A DNA stretch of 41,100 nt from Comamonas odontotermitis (lineage in GTDB: Bacteria > Pseudomonadota > Gammaproteobacteria > Burkholderiales > Burkholderiaceae_C): contig NZ_JACHKZ010000030.1 of NCBI RefSeq assembly GCF_014207855.1, positions 1 through 41,100 on the forward strand. The letters are read 5' to 3'. The notes under the pieces are model-generated. The model worked only from the letters and a program-made list of their open reading frames with translations, was not told where the DNA came from and ran no database searches. The position numbers were made by a program, and so were the translations under genes. Below, piece after piece: positions 17,401 to 25,435 of the stretch; the stretch's first letter is position 1; the number at the start of each line of letters is the position of its first letter.

Positions 17401-18861
17401 TCAGTGCGGGCGTGCGTGGATCGCTGCTGATGTCGCAGCTGGCTGATCTGCCTGATCGCCATCAAGGGGCGTGGCGTCCGGCGAGGTTCCGTAGGTCTCG
17501 GGCACGCTCTGGATGCTGATGACGAAGATCGCGTACATCACGGCCACCATCGAAAACACGCCTGCAAGGCCCACCGAATCGAGCAGTTTTCCCGCTACCA
17601 GTGGCATGAAGGCGCCACCGGCCGTGCCGGTCGCAAGAATGAAGGCGGTGCCGAAAGCGCGCACCCGGGTGGGATAGAGCTCGGGCGCAAAGATCCAGAT
17701 GGTGGTGTTGAGCAGCAGCACAAAGAACTGGAACACCGCCCCCGCCGCCAGCAGCACGACGATGTTCTTGGCCAGAAAACCGATGGACAGCGCGGCAATG
17801 CAGGCGCAGACGGCGCCAACCGTCAAAACACGCTTGCGCGGAAAGTGAAAGCCCAGAGCCGATGCGGCAATGGCGCCCAGCAGGCTGCCGCATTGCATCA
17901 CCATGGTGAACATCAGGCTCTTGGAGATGGAGTAGCCCAGCGTCACCAGAATCGTCGGCATCAGGGTGAGCACGGAAATCTGCGCGCCGTAGGTCATCCA
18001 TATCGTGATGCACAGCGGGATGGTGCGGCGCGCCAGGGCACCCCGGAAGATTTCGGTAACGCGCACCTTGGTCTTCGACTCCGGCGGAGCTATACCGTCA
18101 TCGGTGATGAATTGCCGCTGCGGAATGTCCTTGCCCGAGAGGCGGCCTGCGGCCAGCTTGGAGAGCACGGCATTGGTCTCCCTCACCTTGCCTTGCGAGA
18201 GCAGAAAGCGCGGCGTCTCGGGAATGTAGCGGCGGTAGAACGCGCCCAGGATGGCCGGCACCATCAGGCACACAAACAGCCAGCGCCAGTTGTTGTCACC
18301 CGGAAACAACCAGAACACCAGTAGCCCGAAACCTGGCGCCAGAAAATTGCCCAGGCCGCCAGCTGCGACATTGACCGTACCAATGGCTACGCCACGCGCC
18401 TTGGTCGAGCAGAACTCGGCCAGCATCGTCACGGCAATGGCAATTTCACCGCCCAGGCCAAAGCCCACTACCGCACGGCCAATCGCCATCACGGTCAGGT
18501 TGGGCGCCATGGCGCAGATGCCTGCCCCCAGCGTGAAGAGCAGCAGATCGATGCTCAGCATGACCCGGCGCCCATACCGGTCTGCCACGTAGCCCGATAC
18601 GACACGGCCGATGGCCGCTGCCGCGAAGGTCACGGTATTGAGCATGCCGATGTGCGCGGCGTCCAGCCCCCACTGCGCACGCAGCATGGGGCCGACGATG
18701 CCGACCGCGTTCTGCTCGAATGCATCAAACAGACAGCCGATCAGAATCAGAAAGATGATGGTGTGGTGCGACCGCGTGACCCCGATCTGGTCCAGCGCCT
18801 GGTCAAGCTGAGCCACCTTGGGAGAGTTGGGAAGCGATGAGAGTTGCGGTCCGCCTGCCAT
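17401..18861 (-). CDS. MFS transporter, sugar/organic-acid porter type
   Basis: Twelve-helix secondary transporter of the inner membrane, 486 residues from the start MAGGPQLSSLP at 18861. This start has GGAG 8 bases upstream, better than an in-frame start at 18906. Motif A appears as VVSGYVADRYGRRVML near residue 90. A second copy is degenerate (LGFHFPRKRVL). The central loop has YIPETPRFLLSQGK, typical of the sugar-porter/AAHS type. PELYPTRVRAFGTA and VPETYG near the end also match sugar-porter/aromatic-acid porters. It probably imports the compound handled by the neighbouring racemase and ammonia-lyase, which is inference from context. Two palindromes lie in its promoter region. Confidence 0.9.
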   Translation of the reverse strand: MAGGPQLSSLPNSPKVAQLDQALDQIGVTRSHHTIIFLILIGCLFDAFEQNAVGIVGPMLRAQWGLDAAHIGMLNTVTFAAAAIGRVVSGYVADRYGRRVMLSIDLLLFTLGAGICAMAPNLTVMAIGRAVVGFGLGGEIAIAVTMLAEFCSTKARGVAIGTVNVAAGGLGNFLAPGFGLLVFWLFPGDNNWRWLFVCLMVPAILGAFYRRYIPETPRFLLSQGKVRETNAVLSKLAAGRLSGKDIPQRQFITDDGIAPPESKTKVRVTEIFRGALARRTIPLCITIWMTYGAQISVLTLMPTILVTLGYSISKSLMFTMVMQCGSLLGAIAASALGFHFPRKRVLTVGAVCACIAALSIGFLAKNIVVLLAAGAVFQFFVLLLNTTIWIFAPELYPTRVRAFGTAFILATGTAGGAFMPLVAGKLLDSVGLAGVFSMVAVMYAIFVISIQSVPETYGTSPDATPLDGDQADQPAATSAAIHARPH

Positions 18862-18888
18862 ATGAGACTCCAGTTGCGTGCTACAGAA

Positions 18889-18905
18889 TGGAAAAATGAT
18901 TTCCA
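18889..18905. promoter_or_regulatory. Palindrome TGGAAA-N5-TTTCCA, candidate RpiR operator 1
   Basis: A perfect inverted repeat with 6-bp arms sits 28 bp upstream of the MFS start. It is centred about 30 bp (three helical turns) from a second palindrome. GAAA-N-TTTC half sites are typical of MurR/RpiR-family operators, and such a regulator is encoded next door. Confidence 0.5.
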
Positions 18906-18918
18906 AAATATATAAATG

Positions 18919-18934
18919 TGAAAATCAATTTTCA
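18919..18934. promoter_or_regulatory. Palindrome TGAAAATCAATTTTCA, candidate RpiR operator 2
   Basis: Perfect 7-bp arms surround a 2-base centre, 58 bp upstream of the MFS start. The AT-rich stretch between this and the first palindrome (AATATATAAATG) is a likely -10 area. Occupancy of both sites would cover the promoter. Confidence 0.55.
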
Positions 18935-19025
18935 ATCACGAAAGAAGAATCCGTTCCGAGGACAAACCCTTGATGGAGCGTTTGGCAATTGTTTTTGAAA
19001 GCCCGCTGTCAGATGGGCAGCGTCG

Positions 19026-19886
19026 TCACAGCTCGTCCAGGTCTTCGTGCAGCAGTTCGATGGCTGCCAGGCGCTTGCGGCCGGCGGCGCCTGCACTCTC
19101 GACGACCATGGTAGAGATCAGGTCGCACAACGCCATGACCGCCACATGGTTGTCCAGCGGCCCCGGGCCCATGCATTGGCACTGTATCGACCAGGTCGCT
19201 TCGCGGCGGTCGGGCGACATGGCGTCGCTGATGAAAAGGATTTTGCAGCCCATCTTGCCGGCCGCCTCCAGAAGACCGGACATCTGCCCTGTCTGGCGCC
19301 GCATGCCGAACACCACCAGGCAGTCCTGTGGCGCCAGCCCTACCAGATGCTCACCCAGCGACTCGCCCGCATCCGGGATCGCCACCACGCAAGGAATCAC
19401 CTGCAGCATCTGCCAGCGCAGGTAGCGCGCAAAACCATGGCTGCCGCGCGTGCCGAAAATCAGGATCCGGGGCGCCTTGACGAGCGCGGTGACGATGTCC
19501 TGCATCTGCATATCGTTCAGCTGGGCAAAGGTGCGCGCCAGATTGGACTGCGATTGCTCAAGGTGGGTTGCAATCCGGCTGGCTGGAGGTGTTTCACCCG
19601 CCGCACTTTTGGCCGCTTGAAACAAAGGCGAGCCCGACTCCTTCTCACGCCGCACGTCACGCTTGGCCTCTTCGTAGCTCGCATAGCCCAGGCGCCGGAT
19701 GAAGCGGCTCACGGTCGCGTTGGACACGCCGGCAAGCGCCGCCAGTTCGCTGGCCGCATAACTTGCCAGCTCGCCCGGAAACTCCAGCATGAAATCGGCA
19801 AGCCTGCGCTCTGCGGTGGAAAGCGCTTCAAGCTGGCTGCGAACGCGGCGAACAAAGGAATTGGCGTGTGGTTTGGAATGGTGCAT
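19026..19886 (-). CDS. MurR/RpiR-family transcription regulator
   Basis: The 286-residue protein starts MHHSKPHANSF at 19886. An upstream in-frame start would add 27 residues with no family likeness. The N-terminal helix-turn-helix (about residues 35-70) contains AASELAALAGVSNATVSRFI and RRLGYASYEEAKRD. The C-terminal SIS domain (about 130-260) begins ARILIFGTRGSH-like (RILIFGTRGSHGFARYLRW) and senses phosphosugars or related ligands. It is transcribed toward the MFS gene with 164 bp between. That gap holds two GAAA/TTTC palindromes, so it probably controls the MFS-racemase unit. The effector is unknown. Confidence 0.9.
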   Translation of the reverse strand: MHHSKPHANSFVRRVRSQLEALSTAERRLADFMLEFPGELASYAASELAALAGVSNATVSRFIRRLGYASYEEAKRDVRREKESGSPLFQAAKSAAGETPPASRIATHLEQSQSNLARTFAQLNDMQMQDIVTALVKAPRILIFGTRGSHGFARYLRWQMLQVIPCVVAIPDAGESLGEHLVGLAPQDCLVVFGMRRQTGQMSGLLEAAGKMGCKILFISDAMSPDRREATWSIQCQCMGPGPLDNHVAVMALCDLISTMVVESAGAAGRKRLAAIELLHEDLDEL

Positions 19887-20095
19887 TGACCGGATATGTC
19901 TGATGTCTGCTGCGGGAGAACACACTATCCTAAAGTAGATGCCTCTGCCGCGCGAACCCGAGCCCATGACGGCATTGCGATCATTGCAGCTGCATTGGAG
20001 TGCGCAAGCAGGTCATTTCCACCCCGCAGCAAAGGCAGGCATCCGTTTCTGGCAAACTCGGTGCCCAGTTTTCACCCTGAAAAACAAAAACATCC

Positions 20096-20740
20096 ATGAC
20101 CACCAACACCGCCAAAGTCACCATCATCGACCACCCCCTGGTTCAGCACAAACTGACCTTGATGCGCCGCAAGGAAGCCAGCACCAACAGCTTTCGCCGC
20201 ATGCTGGGTGAGCTGTCGACGCTGATGGCCTATGAGATCACGCGCGACTTCCCGCTGCAGGACCTGGAAATCGAAACGCCCATGGAGAAAATGGTGGGCA
20301 AAGTGATTGACGGCAAGAAGCTGGCACTGGTGTCCATCCTGCGCGCAGGCAATGGCTTTCTGGATGGCATGCTGAATGTAGTGCCCGGCGCCCGCATCGG
20401 CCACATCGGCCTGTACCGCGACCCACAAACGCTGCAGCCGGTCGAGTATTACTTCAAGATGCCCGACAACATGGGCGAGCGCGATGTGATCGTGGTCGAC
20501 CCAATGCTGGCAACCGGTAATTCTGCCGCCGCAGCCGTGCAGCAGCTCAAGGACAAGTGCCAGCCCAAGTCCATCAAGTTCATGTGCCTACTGGCTGCTC
20601 CCGAAGGCATTGCCACCCTGCAGAAAGCGCACCCCGATGTGCCCATCTTCACGGCTACCGTGGACCGCGAGCTCAACGACCACGGCTACATCCTGCCCGG
20701 CCTGGGCGATGCTGGCGACCGCATTTTCGGCACCAAGTAA
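20096..20740 (+). CDS. upp: Uracil phosphoribosyltransferase
   Basis: Salvages uracil: uracil + PRPP to UMP + PPi. The 214-residue length is typical. The sequence has [18 protein letters not shown] at residues 13-30 and [14 protein letters not shown] near 80. The PRPP loop [17 protein letters not shown] lies near 130-146. The uracil-binding end [18 protein letters not shown] is present. The upstream ribosome binding site is weak. An A-rich stretch (AAAAACAAAAAC) precedes the ATG. A strong terminator follows. Confidence 0.97.
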   Translation: MTTNTAKVTIIDHPLVQHKLTLMRRKEASTNSFRRMLGELSTLMAYEITRDFPLQDLEIETPMEKMVGKVIDGKKLALVSILRAGNGFLDGMLNVVPGARIGHIGLYRDPQTLQPVEYYFKMPDNMGERDVIVVDPMLATGNSAAAAVQQLKDKCQPKSIKFMCLLAAPEGIATLQKAHPDVPIFTATVDRELNDHGYILPGLGDAGDRIFGTK

Positions 20741-20764
20741 CGCAAAAGCCATCCCCGTCAAGCC

Positions 20765-20796
20765 GCGCCCGCGCTGTAGCGCGGGCGCTTTTTTTT
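20765..20796 (+). terminator. Rho-independent terminator of upp
   Basis: GCGCCCGCGC (20765-20774) and GCGCGGGCGC (20779-20788) form a perfect 10-bp GC stem with loop TGTA. It is followed by eight T residues (20789-20796). It lies 24 bp after the upp stop. Confidence 0.92.
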
Positions 20797-20835
20797 GCAC
20801 TTACCCTGCCCAAACCAGGTTTGATTTCCCCCAAT

Positions 20836-20892
20836 GCTATTTCATAGATAGCAATTTGCGCTTATCGGGCAAGCGCTACAACCTGCTTTCCT
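20836..20892 (-). repeat. Dispersed ~50-bp palindromic repeat, copy 3 (divergent)
   Basis: The segment contains GATAGCAATTTGCGCTTATC followed by GGGCAAGCGCTA. This is the same TAGC-(N)-GCGCTTATC-CAAGCGCTA layout as the clearer copies, but less conserved. It lies between the upp terminator and the 3' end of the convergent protease gene. Confidence 0.45.
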
Positions 20893-20915
20893 GCCAATCG
20901 CTTGCCAATCGCTGA

Positions 20916-21641
20916 TCAATCTGTTTCTCGCGCACGCAGCACCATGGTGTTGCCTGCCATGCTCACATCGAAGTAGCGCAGAAAATTCTGGCCCAGCAGC
21001 GCATCCTTGTCACTCTCACCGGTGTAGCCGGTGCCAACCCGCAGGTTGTTGACGGCGAATGGGCCGACCTCGATACGCTCTGCCCGGCGCATGGTGCCTT
21101 CGCGCACGCCATTGGCCGTCTGGAACTGCATGGGCACGCCTTCAGGCAACTGGGCGCGCTCGGCCACCTTGTCGGTGATGCTGATGATGCTCGCCCCGGT
21201 GTCAACCATGAACTGCACGGGCACGCCATTGACGGCTCCGCCCACGCGGAAATGTCCGTCACGGTCGCGCGGAATCTCCAGCACCCCATGGGCCAGCACC
21301 TTTCCTTCGGCGGGTTTGCGGTACATCTCAGTGGCCAGATAGATCACCAGCGTCACCGCCGCCCAGCCCGCCAGCAGCAACCAGGTGGTGCGGCGGGTAG
21401 GCGCTGGCGGACCACCATGGGGTGAGGATTTGCGCTCAGCGACCGGCGGAGTTGCGGGTGGATAGGCTGGCGGCCACGCGGGTGCTTGGCTAGATGGAGC
21501 CGAAGAATGCGATGAAGGCGCAGGAGCCTGCCACGGCGCGGGCGGCGATGGCTGCGAAGCAGTTGCGGACGGCTCTGCAGGCGCGGTGGAATCCGGCGCT
21601 GCAGACACAGGGTCGGGGTTATGGGTGCGAAGTCGGCTCAT
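20916..21641 (-). CDS. Membrane-anchored retropepsin-like aspartic protease (clan AA)
   Basis: The 241-residue protein has a proline/alanine/serine-rich N-terminal tail (residues 1-82), cytoplasmic by the positive-inside rule. One membrane helix covers about 86-103 (TWLLLAGWAAVTLVIYLA). A C-terminal single-domain aspartic protease fold follows. The catalytic motif is VDTGAS (D147-S151), preceded by the flap-like GGAVNGVPVQFM. The later LLGQNFLRYFDV block matches the TIGR02281-type proteins common in proteobacteria. Such proteins act as dimers. The substrate is unknown. No clear operon partners are present, since upp converges on it and the upstream neighbour is divergent. Confidence 0.88.
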   Translation of the reverse strand: MSRLRTHNPDPVSAAPDSTAPAEPSATASQPSPPAPWQAPAPSSHSSAPSSQAPAWPPAYPPATPPVAERKSSPHGGPPAPTRRTTWLLLAGWAAVTLVIYLATEMYRKPAEGKVLAHGVLEIPRDRDGHFRVGGAVNGVPVQFMVDTGASIISITDKVAERAQLPEGVPMQFQTANGVREGTMRRAERIEVGPFAVNNLRVGTGYTGESDKDALLGQNFLRYFDVSMAGNTMVLRARETD

Positions 21642-21982
21642 GGATCAGCTTCAAAACCTACCCAAACAGAAATGCAAAAAGCGCACTGCCAAGAGACCCG
21701 CGCATTCGCCGGAGCCCAGTTTGCGTAGGCCGTAGTTTCGTGCCGACGCATACAAAGGATGCGCCAGCCGGTAAAAGAGCCTGAATCATACCGGCACCGA
21801 AGGCATACGTCCCCGCATCGCTGTGAGCCTGCCTGCATCGCCCGCCTTTCGCGCCCGGTGGCACAGCAGATGCGACAGCCAGCTTGCACTGGCCTGCAGT
21901 CCCTTGCGTTAGGATGGCCGCCTCTGCATTCACTGCCGCGATAGCGATCACACGGCTCTGCCACCAGTCGCCCTGCTCCTCC
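21642..21982. other. Gene-free divergent interval
   Basis: 341 bp between the aspartic protease (minus) and the Bug receptor (plus). Open frames extend in from both sides but show no family features and no ribosome binding sites. I see no repeats or hairpin terminators here. Promoters for both genes must lie in it, but none is clear. Confidence 0.5.
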
Positions 21983-22975
21983 ATGACCACTTCACGCCGC
22001 CACCTGCTTCAAGGACTTGCCAGCCTAGCCAGTGCCTGCGCCCTGCCCCTTGGCCTGACCCGGGCCTACGCTGCAGATCCCCCCTGGCCCAGCAAACCGC
22101 TGCGCTTTGTAGTGGGCTACCCGGCAGGCTCGTCACCCGATATGCAGGCGCGCATGATTGCCCAGCCCCTGGCACAGATCCTGGGCCAGCCGGTGGTGGT
22201 GGACAATCGGCCCGGGGCCAGCGGCAATATCGGCGCAGACCAGGTGGCCCGCGCTACCGATGACCATACCTTCGGCATCATCGGCAATGGCCCGCTGACG
22301 TCATCACAAGCGCTGTATTCCAGGCTGCCTTACAACCCCGCCAAGGATTTTGCACCGCTGGCACTGGTTGGCGTATCGCCGCTGGCCTGGGTGGTGCCCG
22401 CTGCGGCAGGTACTTCTGCCGACAAGGCGCTGGCGAGTTTGCGCAAAAAAGGCAAGGCCGCCAGCTACGGCTCTACTGGCCTGGGCTCTGGCGGCCACCT
22501 GGGCATGGAACTGCTCAAAGATGCCCTGCACTTTGAAGCGCTGCATGTGCCCTTTACTGGCGCGCCAGGCGTGGTGACCGCCCTCATCGGTGGTCAGCTC
22601 GATTGCGCGCTGCTGCCGATCTCATCTGTCCTGCCCTTGGTGCAGAGCGGCAAGCTCACAGCGCTGGCCGTAACCTCGGCCCAGCGCACCAATCTGATGC
22701 CGGACACCCCTTCGATGCGCGAAATCGGCGCCAAGGATGTGAACATCGAGGTCTGGAATGCACTGATGGCCCCTGCTGGCATGCACGCTGTAGCACAGGG
22801 CCCATTGAGCGACGCCCTGGTCAAGGTGTTGGGCAGCACTGAAATCAAGGAACAGCTGTTGCGCCAGGCCTGGACTCTGGACAACCCATCGCCCATTCTT
22901 CTGCAGCAGCGCATTGCTGCCGACCGCAAGATGTACAACGAGCTGATTGCCCGCAAGAAGCTGCAGCTCGAATGA
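21983..22975 (+). CDS. Bug-family periplasmic tripartite tricarboxylate receptor
   Basis: High-affinity periplasmic solute receptor of the Bordetella-uptake-gene (Bug/TctC) family, very abundant in Burkholderiales and often not linked to a transporter. The start MTTSRRHLLQGLASLASACA at 21983 gives 330 residues. It has a twin-arginine-like signal (SRRHLL) and a likely cleavage after AYA. The mature part has WPSKPLRFVVGYPAGSSPDM, the ligand-binding GY-AGS loop. VVVDNRPGASGNIGADQVAR and YGSTGLGSGGHLGMELLK follow. Adjacent tctA/tctB genes are absent, so this is an orphan receptor. The ligand is probably a carboxylate or similar, not defined by sequence. Confidence 0.92.
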   Translation: MTTSRRHLLQGLASLASACALPLGLTRAYAADPPWPSKPLRFVVGYPAGSSPDMQARMIAQPLAQILGQPVVVDNRPGASGNIGADQVARATDDHTFGIIGNGPLTSSQALYSRLPYNPAKDFAPLALVGVSPLAWVVPAAAGTSADKALASLRKKGKAASYGSTGLGSGGHLGMELLKDALHFEALHVPFTGAPGVVTALIGGQLDCALLPISSVLPLVQSGKLTALAVTSAQRTNLMPDTPSMREIGAKDVNIEVWNALMAPAGMHAVAQGPLSDALVKVLGSTEIKEQLLRQAWTLDNPSPILLQQRIAADRKMYNELIARKKLQLE

Positions 22976-23065
22976 ACGGCTGGTCTTGAGTCAAGTACCC
23001 GGACAACCTGCGGGCACGGCGCCAGCAGGCCTCTCAGACCCTGAAGCAAGCCGCGTGCAAGCCTG

Positions 23066-24073
23066 TCAGCGCCTCACCTGCAGCGCGCCAGGGTTGACGA
23101 TATTCGTTGGCCGCCCCTTGATGTAGTTGATCACGTTGTCGAACGCGGCACCAAAGTACATCTCGTAGCTGTCCAGCTCCACATAGCCGATGTGCGGCGT
23201 GCAGATGCAGTTCTCCAGCCGCAGCAGGGCATGGCCCTGCAAGGTGGGCTCACTCTCGAACACATCCACCGCGGCGATACCCGGGCGGCCCCGGTTGAGC
23301 CCGGCGATCAAGGCATCGGGCTGCACCAGCTCTGCACGCGAGGTGTTCACAAAGGTGGCCGTCGGCTTCATCATCGATAGGTCGTCAAAGCTGATGCAGC
23401 CGCGTGTCTGGTCGTTGAGCCGCAGGTGAACCGAAAGCACGTCGCTGGCCGCAAAAAATGCCTGTTTGCTGGGAGCGACCTTGTGCCCGTCAGACAGGGC
23501 ACGCGCACGCGAGTTATCGCTGCCCCAGACCAGTACCTCCATGCCGAAGGCCTTGCCATAGCCTGCCACCATCTGGCCAATCTTGCCGTAGCCCCAGATA
23601 CCCAGCGTGCGGCCGCGCAGCACCGTACCCAGGCCAAAATTGGGCGGCATATTGGCCGCCTTGAAGCCTGACTGCTGCCAGGCGCCGTGCTTGAGATTGG
23701 CAATGTACTGCGGCAACCTGCGCGCAGCCGACATGATGAGCGCCCATGTCAACTCTGCCGGTGCAACGGGAGAGCCCACACCTTCGGCCACCGCGACGCC
23801 GCGCTCGGTGCAAGCCGTCAGGTCAATGTGCGAGCCGACCCGGCCGGTCTGCGCGATCATTTTGAGACGGGGGAGTTTTTCCAGAAGCAGGCGGTTGATG
23901 TGCGTGCGCTCACGGATCAATACGATGATGTCGGCATCGCGCAATCGCACCGACAGTTGTCCCAGACCCTTGACGGTATTCGTATATACCTTGGCCGAGT
24001 AGTCGTCCAGGCGCGACGCGCACTGCAGCTTGCGCACTGCATCCTGATAATCGTCCAAGATCACAATATTCAT
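23066..24073 (-). CDS. D-isomer-specific 2-hydroxyacid dehydrogenase family protein
   Basis: NAD(P)-dependent oxidoreductase, 335 residues from MNIVILDDYQDAV at 24073. The longer in-frame extension to 24238 shows no likeness to the family. The Rossmann motif is GYGKIG (161-166). Catalytic residues are expected at R246 (NTSRAELV), E275 (DVFESEP) and H294 (CTPHIGY). RGRTLGIWGYG and the GRVGSHIDL block are typical of the phosphoglycerate-dehydrogenase-like branch. The substrate is not clear. It is not SerA, as the ACT domain is lacking. It is flanked by the convergent Bug receptor and the divergent ChaC gene, so it is likely transcribed alone. Confidence 0.9.
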   Translation of the reverse strand: MNIVILDDYQDAVRKLQCASRLDDYSAKVYTNTVKGLGQLSVRLRDADIIVLIRERTHINRLLLEKLPRLKMIAQTGRVGSHIDLTACTERGVAVAEGVGSPVAPAELTWALIMSAARRLPQYIANLKHGAWQQSGFKAANMPPNFGLGTVLRGRTLGIWGYGKIGQMVAGYGKAFGMEVLVWGSDNSRARALSDGHKVAPSKQAFFAASDVLSVHLRLNDQTRGCISFDDLSMMKPTATFVNTSRAELVQPDALIAGLNRGRPGIAAVDVFESEPTLQGHALLRLENCICTPHIGYVELDSYEMYFGAAFDNVINYIKGRPTNIVNPGALQVRR

Positions 24074-24240
24074 ACGAAGACCATTTTTCCTCGAACGCCA
24101 CACCCAGATGGCCCAGATGACCCAGTTCCACAGGAGGCTGCATATCCTGATGCGCCCAACTGCTGGTAGCAAAGCCGGTACCCTGGCCATTTGGCCGCAT
24201 GGCAAAAACAATCTTCTGCGCAGCGCCAGCGGCCTCATAA

Positions 24241-24257
24241 GCTATGAACATCATAGC
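24241..24257. promoter_or_regulatory. Perfect palindrome GCTATGA-ACA-TCATAGC
   Basis: A 7-3-7 inverted repeat sits in the AT-rich part of the divergent region, 168 bp upstream of the dehydrogenase start. It has operator-like size. No regulator gene is adjacent, so the binding protein is unknown. Confidence 0.35.
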
Positions 24258-24460
24258 ATTTATTAATGCAAAAAGGCCACCTTGGCTTCGCCCCCCTATA
24301 AATACCAATAGCGTATCAACTATCTGTTTTCATAAAAACCGTTGATTGTTCGACAATTCCGTCATCCTGCCGCTACACCGCTGCGTTGTACCGGAATGCC
24401 CCAGCCGCAGGCAGTTGTTGCTTTCGCCACCAAAGCCCATCGCTTTACATCGCGCATCGC

Positions 24461-24495
24461 TAGCAACTGTGCGTGCTTAGCGCTATAACTATTGC
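24461..24495 (+). repeat. Degenerate copy of the dispersed palindrome, copy 4
   Basis: TAGCAACTGTGCGTGCTTAG followed by CGCTATAACTATTGCT keeps the TAGC, GCGTGCTTAGCGCTAT and terminal TTGCT parts of the family, with several changes. It is recognisable only by comparison with the better copies. Confidence 0.3.
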
Positions 24496-24525
24496 TCTCC
24501 ATCTGCTTTGTTGGTTGATACCACC

Positions 24526-25128
24526 ATGACGAAATCGGCTGTCCGCTCCCGCAACTGTTGCTCCAAGCATATGTTCGAAAGAACCATGGAGGAATGGGGA
24601 GGCGAACAGGACCTATGGGTATTTGCCTATGGTTCGCTGATCTGGCGTCCGGAGTTCGAGTTTCTGGAGTGCCGCCACGCCCGTGTATATGGCTGGCACC
24701 GCGCGCTCAAGATGTGGAGCCACATCAATCGCGGCACGCCCGAATGCCCGGGCCTCGTGTTTGGCATGTTCTCAGGTGGCAGTTGCCGGGGCATGGCCTT
24801 TCGTATTGCCCGCCACCATGTGCCGGAAATGATGCCGCGCCTGTGGCAGCGTGAAATGGCCACCGATGCCTACGACCCCAAGTGGCTCGACTGCCAGACC
24901 GAGAGCGGCAACGTAAAGGCGCTGGCTTTTACCCTGTCCAAAACCAGCCCCCGCTGCACCGGTACCCTGTGCGAGGATGACTACCGCCGGATTTTTGCGC
25001 AGTCGTGCGGTATCTACGGCACCACCCTCGACTATGCGCAGTCCACCTTTACTGCGCTGCTGCAGCAAGGGATTCATGACCGCGCTCTGGAGCGCCTGCT
25101 TCAGCTCTCGCCAGCAGCGAACGCCTGA
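24526..25128 (+). CDS. ChaC-like gamma-glutamylcyclotransferase
   Basis: Family members split gamma-glutamyl peptides, and the ChaC branch acts on glutathione to give 5-oxoproline and Cys-Gly. The 200-residue protein has the signature WVFAYGSLIWRPEF near residues 30-45, HRALKMWSHINRGTPE, and GLVFGMFSGGSCRGMAFRI. The catalytic glutamate is probably in LWQREMATDAY. The ATG at 24526 is chosen over an upstream TTG. Later ATGs (24571, 24586) would still keep the domain, and none has a strong ribosome binding site. It stands alone between the divergent dehydrogenase and the AT-rich region. Confidence 0.88.
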   Translation: MTKSAVRSRNCCSKHMFERTMEEWGGEQDLWVFAYGSLIWRPEFEFLECRHARVYGWHRALKMWSHINRGTPECPGLVFGMFSGGSCRGMAFRIARHHVPEMMPRLWQREMATDAYDPKWLDCQTESGNVKALAFTLSKTSPRCTGTLCEDDYRRIFAQSCGIYGTTLDYAQSTFTALLQQGIHDRALERLLQLSPAANA

Positions 25129-25270
25129 CCCCCCGCAACCCCATCTCAGCCAGTCGACTGCCATGGCAGGCTCTTTGGCTTTTACATAGCCCATAACAAA
25201 CACCCTGCGCCTGACTGCAATGCTTGCAATGCCAGGCCACAGGGTGGTCATGGTGTTTCCAGGTTCTAGG

Positions 25271-25347
25271 CTCAGGGATGGAGCCCTGAGGTAAGCAACG
25301 GCTCCCTGGAGGAGCCGTTTGCCGGGTTACAGCCCGCAGGCTGCAAC
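25271..25347. ncRNA. Three consecutive hairpins near the 24-codon frame
   Basis: CTCAGGG/CCCTGAG (25271-25277/25284-25290) forms the first stem. AACGGCTCC/GGAGCCGTT (25297-25305/25311-25319) forms the second, perfect over 9 bp. GTT-A-CAGCC/GGCTG-C-AAC (25326-25347) forms the third. No U run follows any of them, so they are poor intrinsic terminators. They begin 13 bp after the stop of the small minus-strand frame. They could be the 3' part of a small structured transcript, or processing elements after the ChaC gene. Expression is not shown. Confidence 0.35.
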
Positions 25348-25360
25348 GGGAGTAATTGGT

Positions 25361-25435
25361 TTACAGCGATGCTGGTGCGCGCTTGCGATCACGTTCGTCT
25401 TCTGGCCAGATGCTGAAAACAGTAGTGGGGGTCAT
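25361..25435 (-). CDS. Candidate small peptide of 24 residues
   Basis: On the minus strand an ATG at 25435 is preceded by AGGAGA with 8-base spacing, one of the best ribosome binding sites in the window. The frame runs 24 codons to TAA. The product begins MTPTTVFSIWPEDERDRKRA and ends PASL. It is hydrophilic, with a central Trp-Pro and a charged stretch EDERDRKR. It has no signal peptide or membrane segment. I recognise no family. Upstream lies a long AT-rich region and downstream a set of three hairpins. It could be a leader peptide, a dual-function RNA, or chance. No minus-strand gene follows for more than 1.2 kb, which argues against attenuation of a neighbour. Confidence 0.45.
   Translation of the reverse strand: MTPTTVFSIWPEDERDRKRAPASL

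Larger units (their letters stand above)
24074..24525. other. Divergent intergenic region, dehydrogenase / ChaC-like gene
   Basis: About 450 bp without a gene. It contains the palindrome at 24241-24257, an AT-rich promoter-like patch around 24250-24340, and a degenerate copy of the dispersed palindrome (about 24461-24495). Both neighbours must be expressed from here. Confidence 0.5.

Noticed and set aside
24772..25251. 159-codon minus-strand frame starting MTTLWPGIASIAV
   Set aside because: Most of it lies opposite the ChaC gene and its composition looks like a shadow; the first 40 residues outside ChaC are not enough to support a gene.
25297..25319. Perfect 9-bp stem as Rho-independent terminator of the ChaC gene
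   Set aside because: Only three T follow on the plus strand and no T run on the minus strand; kept as a structural element only.
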